A stretch of 64,000 nt of DNA from Curtobacterium sp. SGAir0471 (GTDB lineage Bacteria > Actinomycetota > Actinomycetes > Actinomycetales > Microbacteriaceae): assembly GCF_005490985.1 (NCBI RefSeq), contig NZ_CP027869.1:2356001-2420000 (forward strand). The letters run 5' to 3'. A program made the position numbers and the translations under genes. Positions within the stretch are counted from its first letter, which is position 1. Every line of letters starts with the position of its first letter. Below the pieces are notes generated by a model. It saw only the letters and a list, made by a program, of their open reading frames with translations, was not told the origin of the DNA and did no database searches. Shown here piece after piece: positions 57,712-64,000 of the stretch.

Positions 57712-57716
57712 CGCCC

Positions 57717-57786
57717 GACGACTTCACGCCCTGAGCGACACCTCACGGGCGCCGGTGGCCGTGAGGTGTCGCTGGGCGCGTGAAGT
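57717..57786. repeat. Right palindrome flanking the DUF559-like gene
   Basis: Arms ACTTCACGC...AGCGACACCTCACGG (57721-57748) and CCGTGAGGTGTCGCT...GCGTGAAGT (57759-57786) pair except for a four-base internal bubble. It begins five bases after the gene's stop with GACGACTTCACGC, the same 13 bases that open the left palindrome. Confidence 0.85.
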
Positions 57787-57817
57787 CCCAGCGCACTGCA
57801 CATGCGCCGCGCACGAC

Positions 57818-57849
57818 GAAGGCCGCCGCCCCGAGGGGCAGCGGCCTTC
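57818..57849 (-). terminator. Terminator after rplL
   Basis: GAAGGCCGC/GCGGCCTTC outer stem with an inner GCCCC/GGGGC pair. It lies 18 bases beyond the rplL stop on the minus strand. Confidence 0.8.
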
Positions 57850-57867
57850 GTGACCGAACGGTCGAGA

Positions 57868-58251
57868 CTACGCGAGCTCGATCGTGGCGCCGGCGGCCTC
57901 GAGGGCCTCCTTCGCCTTGTCGGCCGTCTCCTTGTTGACACCCTCGAGGATCTTGGCGTCGGCGGTCTCGACGAGCGCCTTGGCCTCGCCCAGGCCGAGC
58001 GACGTGAGGCCACGGACCTCCTTGATGACCTGGATCTTCTTGTCACCGGCCGACTTGAGGACGACGTCGAACTCGCTCTTCTCCTCGACCTCCTCGGCGG
58101 GGGCAGCAGCGCCACCGGCCGCGGCGACCGCGACGGGGGCAGCAGCGGTGACCTCGAAGACCTCCTCGAACTTCTTCACGAAGTCCGAGAGCTCGATGAG
58201 CGTGAGCTCCTTGAAGGCCTCGATGAGCTCGTCCTGCGAAAGCTTCGCCAT
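57868..58251 (-). CDS. rplL: 50S ribosomal protein L7/L12
   Basis: Stalk protein binding translation factors; 127 residues. N-terminal dimerisation part [20 protein letters not shown], an Ala-rich hinge, and the C-terminal factor-binding domain [20 protein letters not shown] then [32 protein letters not shown] precedes the ATG, a strong site as expected for a protein made in excess of L10. Follows rplJ by 51 bases. Confidence 0.98.
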   Translation of the reverse strand: MAKLSQDELIEAFKELTLIELSDFVKKFEEVFEVTAAAPVAVAAAGGAAAPAEEVEEKSEFDVVLKSAGDKKIQVIKEVRGLTSLGLGEAKALVETADAKILEGVNKETADKAKEALEAAGATIELA

Positions 58252-58302
58252 GATTTTCTCCTACTACTAGCTAGTACGTGTGGTTGATGAACGCGTGCCT
58301 GA

Positions 58303-58818
58303 TCAGGCCGCGGACTCCTGCTTCTCGCGGAGGGCGTCCACGGTGCGGACGGCCTGCGAGAGGGGTGCCTGGAACAGGTACGCAGCACCGAACAGCGAGG
58401 CCTTGAAGGCGCCGGCGAGCTTGCCGAGCAGCACTTCGCGGGACTCGAGGTCAGCGAGCTTGTCCACCTCGGTCGCGGTGAGCGGGTTACCGTCGAAGTA
58501 ACCGCCCTTCACCACGAGCTGAGGGTTCGCCTTGGCGAATGCACGCAGCGACTTCGCGACGGCGACGGTGTCACCGTGGACGAAGGCGAGAGCGGACGGG
58601 CCAGCGAGCTCGTCGTCGAACGACGTGATGCCGGAGTTGTTCGCCGCGATCTTGGTCAGCGTGTTCTTCACCACGGCGTACGTGGCGTGCTCACGGATCG
58701 AGTTGCGGAGCTCCTTGAGCTGCGCGACCGTGAGACCGCGGTACTCGGTGAGCAGAACGGCGTTCGAGCTCTGGAATGCTTCCGTGAGCTCGGCGACCGC
58801 AGCTTCCTTGTTCGCCAT
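58303..58818 (-). CDS. rplJ: 50S ribosomal protein L10
   Basis: Base of the L7/L12 stalk; 171 residues. N-terminal [20 protein letters not shown] and [19 protein letters not shown] bind 23S rRNA; the C-terminal helix binds L12 dimers. It is preceded by a long structured leader with an attenuator, consistent with autoregulation by the L10-L12 complex. Confidence 0.98.
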   Translation of the reverse strand: MANKEAAVAELTEAFQSSNAVLLTEYRGLTVAQLKELRNSIREHATYAVVKNTLTKIAANNSGITSFDDELAGPSALAFVHGDTVAVAKSLRAFAKANPQLVVKGGYFDGNPLTATEVDKLADLESREVLLGKLAGAFKASLFGAAYLFQAPLSQAVRTVDALREKQESAA

Positions 58819-59001
58819 GGTTCTCCTTGGGGTTCTTGCCGGCTAGCCCCTGGTCACCACACGAAAAAAGCTCCGGCGCAGAGGCTCGGAGCTGCTCCCC
58901 CGCGAACGGGAGGAGTTGTTCTGAACACCTGCGCTGGCTGCCCCACGAGTGAGGACCTTCGGTCTGTGCGCGAGCGCACAGACGACCGGCGGTCTTTGGC
59001 T
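58819..59001 (-). promoter_or_regulatory. L10 leader with attenuator
   Basis: The rplJ leader of about 180 bases. It has a strong hairpin near its 5' end (GTCTGTGCG/CGCACAGAC) and a later intrinsic terminator: AGCTCCG/CGGAGCT stem (58869-58893) followed by six Us (58864-58869). That terminator sits about 45 bases before the rplJ start, so it is an attenuator. L10 (with L12) is expected to bind the leader. Confidence 0.8.
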
Positions 59002-59007
59002 TCGAAG

Positions 59008-59036
59008 AAGGTACCACAGGATCCGGCGGTGACCAA
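59008..59036 (-). promoter_or_regulatory. Promoter of rplJL
   Basis: On the minus strand TTGGTC (59036-59031), a 17-base spacer, and TACCTT (59013-59008). Good spacing; transcription would start near 59001, at the head of the leader. Confidence 0.7.
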
Positions 59037-59043
59037 GTGCCGG

Positions 59044-59086
59044 TCTGGAGGCGCGGTGCGGGCCCGCCCCGCGCCTCCCGTCCGTC
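59044..59086. terminator. Dispersed hairpin, family I, after sensor kinase gene
   Basis: GGAGGCGCGG pairs with CCGCGCCTCC, with weaker pairing outside; the right arm continues into CGTCCGTC as in the other members. The left arm repeats the sequence at 40500. It abuts the stop of the sensor kinase gene (59085). Confidence 0.65.
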
Positions 59087-60545
59087 AGGCGGTCACCTCG
59101 TCACCCGTGACGTCCCGTGCACCCGCGCCCGCCGGTCGGGTGGCCGGCAGGTGCACGGTGAACACGGTGTCCCCCGGGACGCTCGCGACCGCGACCCGGC
59201 CACCGTGCGCCTGCACGACCGCGTCGACGATCGCCAGCCCGAGCCCCGTCGACCCGGCACTCCGCGACCGCGAGCTGTCCGCCCGCGCGAAGCGTTCGAA
59301 CAGCTTCGGCAGGAACTCCGGGTCGATGCCCTGCCCGTCGTCACGGACCGTCAGGTCGACGCCGTCGGCGACGGGGGCGAGGCCGACCGTGATGTGGGTG
59401 CCGTCCGGGGTGTGCGTCCGGGCGTTCGTCACGAGGTTGACGACCACCTGGTGCAACCGGGCGGCGTCGCCGGGGACGACCACGGGCTCGTCGGGCACGT
59501 CCACGGCGATGACGTGGTCGGGCGAGGCGGCGTGCGCGTCGTTCACCGCGTCGAGCACGAGGCCGGTCAGGTCCACGTCGGCGAATTCGACCTCGCGACC
59601 CTCGTCGAGTCGGGCGAGCAGCAGCAGGTCCTCGACCATGCTCGTCATCCGGAGCGACTCCGACTCGATGCGACCCATCGCGTACACGACGTCCTGCGGC
59701 AGGTCCGCGCCCATCCGCCGGGTGAGCTCGGCGTACCCGCGGACCGACGCGAGGGGTGTGCGGAGCTCGTGCGAGGCGTCGGCGACGAACTGCCGGACCT
59801 TCTGCTCCGAGCGCTCCCGGGCCTGCATGGCGTTCCCGATGTGTCCGAGCATGCGGTTGAAGGCGGTGCCGACCCGGCCGACCTCGGTGCGTGGGTCGGT
59901 GTCGGGGACCCGGACACCGTCGAGGGCGTCGCTGCGCTCCAGGGGCATCCGTGCGACGGAGGACGCGGTCTCGGCGACCCGCTCGAGTGGTCGGAGCGAC
60001 CGACGGACGACGACGGCGGCGACCCCGGTCGCGGCGAGCAGGGCGAGCGCGGTGACCACCAGCACCACGCCGAAGAGCTTCCAGACGCTCTCGTAGACGG
60101 GCGCCATCGGCAGGCCCACCACCAGGACGGCCGATCCGAGCGACACCGCGGTGACCCGGTACCGACCGAGGTCGCTGCCGAGGTCGATGGTGTGCGCTGC
60201 ACCGTCGACGGTGACGTCGCCGAGCGGTCGCACCGCTGAGGACGCCAACCGGTCGACGTCCCCGGCGTTGTCGAGGACGCTGCCGATGACGGCGTTGCCG
60301 TCCAGGAAGTACGCGGTCAGCGTGCCGGCCGCCTGGCCGCTCGGTCGACCGATCTCGAGTCCGGGCCCGCCCGGTCCCTGCTGTTCGACCGAGCGTTGCG
60401 CGCGGGTCGTCGCGAACGCGAGCTGCTCGTCGATCGCCGACCGCTGGATCGAGAACAGCGCGATGATGCTGCCCGCCCCGATGACGGCGCTGACGGCGAC
60501 GACGAGCGCGACGATGCTCAGGACGAGGCGCCGACGGAGCGTCAC
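59085..60545 (-). CDS. Membrane sensor histidine kinase (OmpR-partner type)
   Basis: A 486-residue kinase. N-terminal helix LVLSIVALVVAVSAVIGAGS, an extracytoplasmic domain of about 120 residues, a second helix VVLVVTALALLAATGVAAVV, then HAMP. HisKA is RQFVADASHELRTPLASVRG with the phospho-His in SHELRTP. The ATPase has NLVTNARTHTPDG, VRDDGQGID, ERFARADSSRSR and GSTGLGLAIVDAV. Similar to mycobacterial TcrY/MprB-like kinases. GTG start overlapping the regulator's stop by four bases. Confidence 0.93.
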   Translation of the reverse strand: MTLRRRLVLSIVALVVAVSAVIGAGSIIALFSIQRSAIDEQLAFATTRAQRSVEQQGPGGPGLEIGRPSGQAAGTLTAYFLDGNAVIGSVLDNAGDVDRLASSAVRPLGDVTVDGAAHTIDLGSDLGRYRVTAVSLGSAVLVVGLPMAPVYESVWKLFGVVLVVTALALLAATGVAAVVVRRSLRPLERVAETASSVARMPLERSDALDGVRVPDTDPRTEVGRVGTAFNRMLGHIGNAMQARERSEQKVRQFVADASHELRTPLASVRGYAELTRRMGADLPQDVVYAMGRIESESLRMTSMVEDLLLLARLDEGREVEFADVDLTGLVLDAVNDAHAASPDHVIAVDVPDEPVVVPGDAARLHQVVVNLVTNARTHTPDGTHITVGLAPVADGVDLTVRDDGQGIDPEFLPKLFERFARADSSRSRSAGSTGLGLAIVDAVVQAHGGRVAVASVPGDTVFTVHLPATRPAGAGARDVTGDEVTA

Positions 60546-61282
60546 GAGGTCGGCTTGATGACGTACCCGACGCCGCGCACCGTGTGGATCATCGGGGTCT
60601 CGCCGGCGTCGATCTTCTTCCGCAGGTAGGAGATGTAGATCTCGACGACGCTGGACTTGCCGCCGAAGTCGTACGACCAGACCCGGTCGAGGATCTGCGC
60701 CTTCGAGAGCACCCGGCGGGGGTTGCGCATGAGGAAGCGGAGCAGCTCGAACTCGGTCGCCGTGAGCTCGATCGGCCGTCCGGCGCGGGACACCTCGTAC
60801 GACTCCTCGTCGAGCACCAGGTCCCCGACGACGATGCGGGAGTCACCGGCCTCGGACACCGAGATCTGCGAGCGGCGGATGAGCCCGCGGAGCCGCGCCA
60901 CCACCTCCTCCAGCGAGAACGGCTTCGTGACGTAGTCGTCGCCGCCCGCGGTCAGCCCGGTGACGCGGTCCTCGACGGAGTCCTTGGCGGTGAGGAACAG
61001 CACCGGGGTGTCGTCGTTGTTCTGCCGCAGTCGGCCGAGGACCTGCAGTCCGTCGAGGTCGGGCATCATCACGTCGAGCACCATCGCGTCCGGCTTCCAC
61101 TCGCGTGCCGTCGTCAGGGCCTCCTGACCGCCGTTCGCGCTCTTCACGTCCCAGCCCTCGTAGCGGAGCGCCATCGAGAGCAGGTCGGTCAGGCTGGCCT
61201 CGTCGTCCACGACGAGGATGCGCAACGGCGAACCGTCGGCGCGGGTGAGGCGGGGGGCTGCGGCGGGCTGGGAGATGGTCAC
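60542..61282 (-). CDS. OmpR-type response regulator
   Basis: A 246-residue regulator from GTG (VTISQPAAAPRL). The receiver has ILVVDDEASLTDLLSMALRY, the phospho-Asp in DAMVLDVMMPDLDGLQVLGR, and lysine in DDYVTKPFSLEEVVARL. The C-terminal winged helix is ELTATEFELLRFLMRNPRRV then YISYLRKKID. Similar to TcrX/MprA-type regulators. It is coupled to its kinase. The 207 bases upstream, shared with a divergent gene, hold no operator that I recognise. Confidence 0.93.
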   Translation of the reverse strand: MTISQPAAAPRLTRADGSPLRILVVDDEASLTDLLSMALRYEGWDVKSANGGQEALTTAREWKPDAMVLDVMMPDLDGLQVLGRLRQNNDDTPVLFLTAKDSVEDRVTGLTAGGDDYVTKPFSLEEVVARLRGLIRRSQISVSEAGDSRIVVGDLVLDEESYEVSRAGRPIELTATEFELLRFLMRNPRRVLSKAQILDRVWSYDFGGKSSVVEIYISYLRKKIDAGETPMIHTVRGVGYVIKPTS

Positions 61283-61476
61283 GTCATCGAGGATCGGTGC
61301 GGTTCCTATGAGCGGTCTGTGGAGCACCCCTCCCCGCTCTGTGGATCGTCCGACGGACGCCTGCACCGTTCGGCTGCTCGCTCGCCGGGCCGCTCGCTGC
61401 CCACGGCCCGGCCGTCCCGCCCTGTCGCACGAGCCGCACGACGCGGTCCCCGGACGGCCGCACGGCACCGCCGCCG

Positions 61477-61482
61477 TACGGT
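61477..61482 (+). promoter_or_regulatory. Candidate -10 for leaderless dehydrogenase gene
   Basis: TACGGT, seven bases, then ATG at 61490. No Shine-Dalgarno. Confidence 0.45.
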
Positions 61483-61489
61483 CGGCCGC

Positions 61490-62605
61490 ATGCTGCGATC
61501 CCCGGCCTGGCCCGCGTCCGTCTCGCTCGTCGACACGGCGTCCGTCGAGGCGGCGGCCGGGAGGACCGGGTCCTCGCCGGCGGACCGTCTCGCCTTCGCG
61601 CAGGTGCTCGCCGACACCACCCCGGTGCTGACCGCGGGGACGGCCGGTCCGGTCTTCGCCACCCTGGCGGCGGTCGCCGCCGCGGACGTCGCGCTCGCCC
61701 GGACGGTCGAGCCGCACCTCGACGCACTCGGCATCCTCGCGCAGGCGGGCACCGCGGTGGCGTCCGGGTCGACCTGGGGTGTCTTCGCGGCCGAGGCCCC
61801 GGGGCTCCGGGTCACCGCGACGCCGTCGTCCGGCAGCGGCGCGTCGGACGGTGCCGTCACGCCCGGTGACACGGTCGCGACCGGGAGCGCCGTCGTCGCC
61901 GACGGCGCCGTCAGGCTCGACGGCACGAAGCCCTGGTGCTCGCTCGCGTCCTCCCTGACCCACGCCCTGGTGACGGCGCACGTCGGCGAGCAGCGCCAGC
62001 TCGTCGCGGTCGACCTCCGCCAGCCCGGGGTGACCGTGCACGACGAGGCCTGGGTCGCCCGCGGGATGCCCGACGTCCCCAGCGGTCCCGTCGACCTCGA
62101 CGGCGTCGTCGGCACCGCGGTCGGCGCTCCCGGCTGGTACCTGACCCGTCCGGGGTTCGCGTGGGGCGGCATCGGCGTCGCCGCGTGCTGGTGGGGCGGC
62201 GCGGTCGGGCTCGCACGGGCGCTCCGGACGGCCACGGCGGCGCGACCCGGCTCGGAGCTGCTGCAGGCCGCACTCGGCGCCACGGTCGCTGACCTCGCCG
62301 ACGCCGAGGACGCGCTCGCGACCGCCGCGGCCCGGATCGACGAAGCCTCGACCGGTGCAGCCGGACCGGACGACGACACCGACTGGTCGCTCGTGGCACA
62401 GGTCACGCGGTCGCGGGTGCGCCGCGCGGTCGACGCGGTGTCGCAGCGCGTCGTCGCGACCCTCGGCCCTGCCCCGCTGGCGAACGACGCCGCGGTCGCC
62501 GCACGGGTCGCTGACCTCGGGCTCTACGTGCTGCAGGACCACGGGGAGCGGGACCTCGCCCGGGTCGGACGGATCGTCGTCGAGCGCGGCGGTGTCGCGT
62601 GGTGA
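61490..62605 (+). CDS. Acyl-CoA dehydrogenase-like protein
   Basis: A 371-residue flavoprotein-like protein. It shows WGVFAAEAPGLRVTATPSSG, the middle domain GSAVVADGAVRLDGTKPWCS and the helical C-terminal domain GGAVGLARALRTATAARPGS. The layout fits the acyl-CoA dehydrogenase fold, but the protein is compact and the usual catalytic-Glu region is not obvious. Its stop overlaps the next gene's GTG by four bases. Probably acts with the deacetylase-methyltransferase in a small pathway, perhaps of a surface or secondary metabolite. Substrate unknown. Confidence 0.75.
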   Translation: MLRSPAWPASVSLVDTASVEAAAGRTGSSPADRLAFAQVLADTTPVLTAGTAGPVFATLAAVAAADVALARTVEPHLDALGILAQAGTAVASGSTWGVFAAEAPGLRVTATPSSGSGASDGAVTPGDTVATGSAVVADGAVRLDGTKPWCSLASSLTHALVTAHVGEQRQLVAVDLRQPGVTVHDEAWVARGMPDVPSGPVDLDGVVGTAVGAPGWYLTRPGFAWGGIGVAACWWGGAVGLARALRTATAARPGSELLQAALGATVADLADAEDALATAAARIDEASTGAAGPDDDTDWSLVAQVTRSRVRRAVDAVSQRVVATLGPAPLANDAAVAARVADLGLYVLQDHGERDLARVGRIVVERGGVAW

Positions 62606-63951
62606 GCTTCGACCACCGCGAGCCCGGCACGGACCCCGCGGCGTGGACAGCGTTCCTCCGCTCGGTGCCCGCGGCCCCGGTCGACCTCCGGGGCGTCGGT
62701 GCCGTGGTCGTCGTCGCGCCGCACCCGGACGACGAGACCCTCGGCGTCGGCGGGCTCGTCGCGACCGCCGCCGACGCGGGCGTCCCCGTGCACGTGCTCC
62801 TCGTCACCCGCGGCGAGCGCTCCCACCCCGACTCCCACACCGTGACACCGGCCGACCTGGCCCCGCGCCGGTCGGCCGAGTTCCGGGCCGCGCTGCGGGT
62901 GCTGCACGCGACCGCCGGTGCCACCGAGCTCGACGTCCCCGACGGTGCGGTGCGTGAGCACGCGGAGGTGCTGCGCGCCGCGCTCGAGCACCGGCTCGCC
63001 GGGACACCACGTCCGACGCTCGTCGTCGCGCCGTGGCGCGGGGACGGGCACCGCGACCACCGGGTCGCCGGCGAGGTCGCGGAGCAGGTGGTCGCTGCGA
63101 CGCCGGGCACGGAACTGCTCGCCTACCCGGTGTGGGCCTGGCACTGGGACGACCCCGCTGCTCGCACCATGCCGTGGGACCGGGCCCGCACACTCGTCCT
63201 CGACGCCGACGTCCGCGACCGGAAGGCCCGGGCGCTGGCCGCGTACCGGTCCCAGACGGAGCCGTTGTCCGACGCACCCGGCGACGAGCCGATCGTCGAC
63301 GACCGCCACGCCGCGCACCACCTGCGCGCCGAGGAGTGGCTCTTCGCGCCGCTGCGGTCGCGCTCGCGGGAGTCGTTCGACGCGCACTACGCCCGGAAGC
63401 CCGAGGGGTGGGACTTCGAGGGCTCCTGGTACGAGCAGCGGAAGCGTGCCGTCACGCTGGCCGCGCTGCCCCGCCCCCGCTTCCGGTCGGCCCTCGAGCT
63501 CGGCTGCGCGACCGGGGTGCTCACGGCAGCACTGACCGAGCGCGCGGACGCGGTGCTCGGGACGGACGTCGCAGCCGCCGCGATCGAGCGTGCTCGGCGT
63601 CGTGCACCGGCCGCGCGCTTCGAGACGGCCGCGTTCCCCGTCGAGTGGCCGGACGGGCGGTGGGACCTCGTCGTCCTGTCCGAGGTCGGCTACTACCTGT
63701 CGCCCGACGACCTCGACCGCACCGTGGACCGGGTGCTCGGGTCGCTCGACGACGACGGCGTGCTCGTCGCCTGCCACTGGCGTCACCCGGACGACGACGC
63801 GGTGATCGGCGGCGACACGGTGGACGCCCGGCTCGCCGCCCGGTGGCCGCGGCCCGCGCTCGTGCGCCACGTCGAGGAGGACTTCGTGCTCAGCGTGCTG
63901 CCCGGCCCGGCCGTCACCTCGGTCGGCCGCGCCGAGGGGCTCGTCCGGTGA
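62602..63951 (+). CDS. PIG-L deacetylase fused to SAM methyltransferase
   Basis: A 449-residue two-domain protein. The N-terminal half is a PIG-L/LmbE-type zinc deacetylase with VVVVAPHPDDETLGVGGLVA and GHRDHRVAGEVAEQV as metal ligands. From about residue 250 a class I methyltransferase (NodS-like) begins; its SAM motif is FRSALELGCATGVLTAALTE, and VVLSEVGYYLSPDDL is motif IV-like. The fusion suggests deacetylation followed by methylation of one substrate. GTG start overlapping the dehydrogenase gene's stop. Confidence 0.88.
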   Translation: MSFDHREPGTDPAAWTAFLRSVPAAPVDLRGVGAVVVVAPHPDDETLGVGGLVATAADAGVPVHVLLVTRGERSHPDSHTVTPADLAPRRSAEFRAALRVLHATAGATELDVPDGAVREHAEVLRAALEHRLAGTPRPTLVVAPWRGDGHRDHRVAGEVAEQVVAATPGTELLAYPVWAWHWDDPAARTMPWDRARTLVLDADVRDRKARALAAYRSQTEPLSDAPGDEPIVDDRHAAHHLRAEEWLFAPLRSRSRESFDAHYARKPEGWDFEGSWYEQRKRAVTLAALPRPRFRSALELGCATGVLTAALTERADAVLGTDVAAAAIERARRRAPAARFETAAFPVEWPDGRWDLVVLSEVGYYLSPDDLDRTVDRVLGSLDDDGVLVACHWRHPDDDAVIGGDTVDARLAARWPRPALVRHVEEDFVLSVLPGPAVTSVGRAEGLVR

Positions 63952-63994
63952 GCACCGCCCGCGCCGAGGGGTTCGTCCGGTGAGCACCGCCCGT
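63931..63994. repeat. 32-base tandem duplication at a stop/start junction
   Basis: Copies at 63931-63962 and 63963-63994 differ at two positions. The unit contains the TCCGGTGAGCACCGCC stop/start overlap, so two GTGA junctions now exist. Confidence 0.9.
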
Positions 63995-64000
63995 GTCGAC
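63980..64000 (+). CDS. Start of next gene (partial)
   Basis: GTG AGC ACC GCC CGT GTC GAC runs off the right edge. The alternative GTG at 63948 meets a stop after 11 codons, so the second copy of the duplication must supply the working start. Too short to identify; by position, probably part of the same operon as the deacetylase-methyltransferase. Confidence 0.5.

Overview
The window is high-GC DNA, roughly 70% G+C by eye, with dense genes and many 1- or 4-base stop/start overlaps. The gene content points to a Gram-positive actinobacterium of the Microbacteriaceae, most like Curtobacterium. The markers are a PASTA-domain class A penicillin-binding protein followed by a metallophosphoesterase, a 6C RNA, a Tad pilus locus next to topA-tmk-holB, an Rv2578c-type radical SAM gene behind an SOS box, a small SRP RNA, and an LAxTG-anchored surface protein. 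The genus is inferred from gene content only. No prophage, insertion sequence, CRISPR array or plasmid origin was seen.

Layout. 1-7.5 kb (minus): tadA, a TadB/C-like gene, a Flp-pilin-like gene, two TadE-like genes, topA, tmk, holB. 7.5-16.2 kb: 6C RNA (minus), acs, a RidA/DUF4177 pair, ponA with a phosphoesterase, tRNA-Pro, and a soluble NarL-type two-component pair. 16.2-30.3 kb (minus): a luciferase-like oxidoreductase; a membrane signalling cassette ending in tdk; an SOS-controlled radical SAM gene; mqo; lysC-asd; dnaX-recR. 30.5-38.1 kb: a 2,526-residue cell-wall adhesin with about 20 Ig-like repeats. 38.3-46 kb: SRP RNA, an NAD(P)-binding protein, pta-ackA, tRNA-Ser, a small membrane protein, a HerA-like ATPase. 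46-56.6 kb: a Bcr/CflA exporter divergent from a TetR regulator, a lipoprotein, a second MFS transporter, cystathionine beta-synthase with a cystathionine gamma-synthase/lyase, an ABC exporter and an amino-acid permease. 56.6-64 kb: a nuclease-like gene between two matching palindromes, rplJ-rplL with a leader and attenuator, an OmpR-type two-component system, an acyl-CoA dehydrogenase-like gene and a deacetylase-methyltransferase fusion.

How genes work together. HolB and DnaX belong to the replicase clamp loader. Tmk and Tdk make dTMP/dTDP. Pta-AckA and Acs interconvert acetate and acetyl-CoA. LysC-Asd open the aspartate pathway. The cystathionine pair links homocysteine and cysteine. The Tad genes and the large adhesin are surface functions.

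Noncoding patterns. (1) Many genes with no Shine-Dalgarno have a TANNNT box 6-7 bases before the start codon, implying leaderless mRNAs. (2) A dispersed hairpin family with a shared outer arm sits at the 3' ends of minus-strand operons. (3) A different, paired palindrome brackets the DUF559-like gene. (4) The TadE-like ORF before topA has no stop codon and reads in frame into topA.
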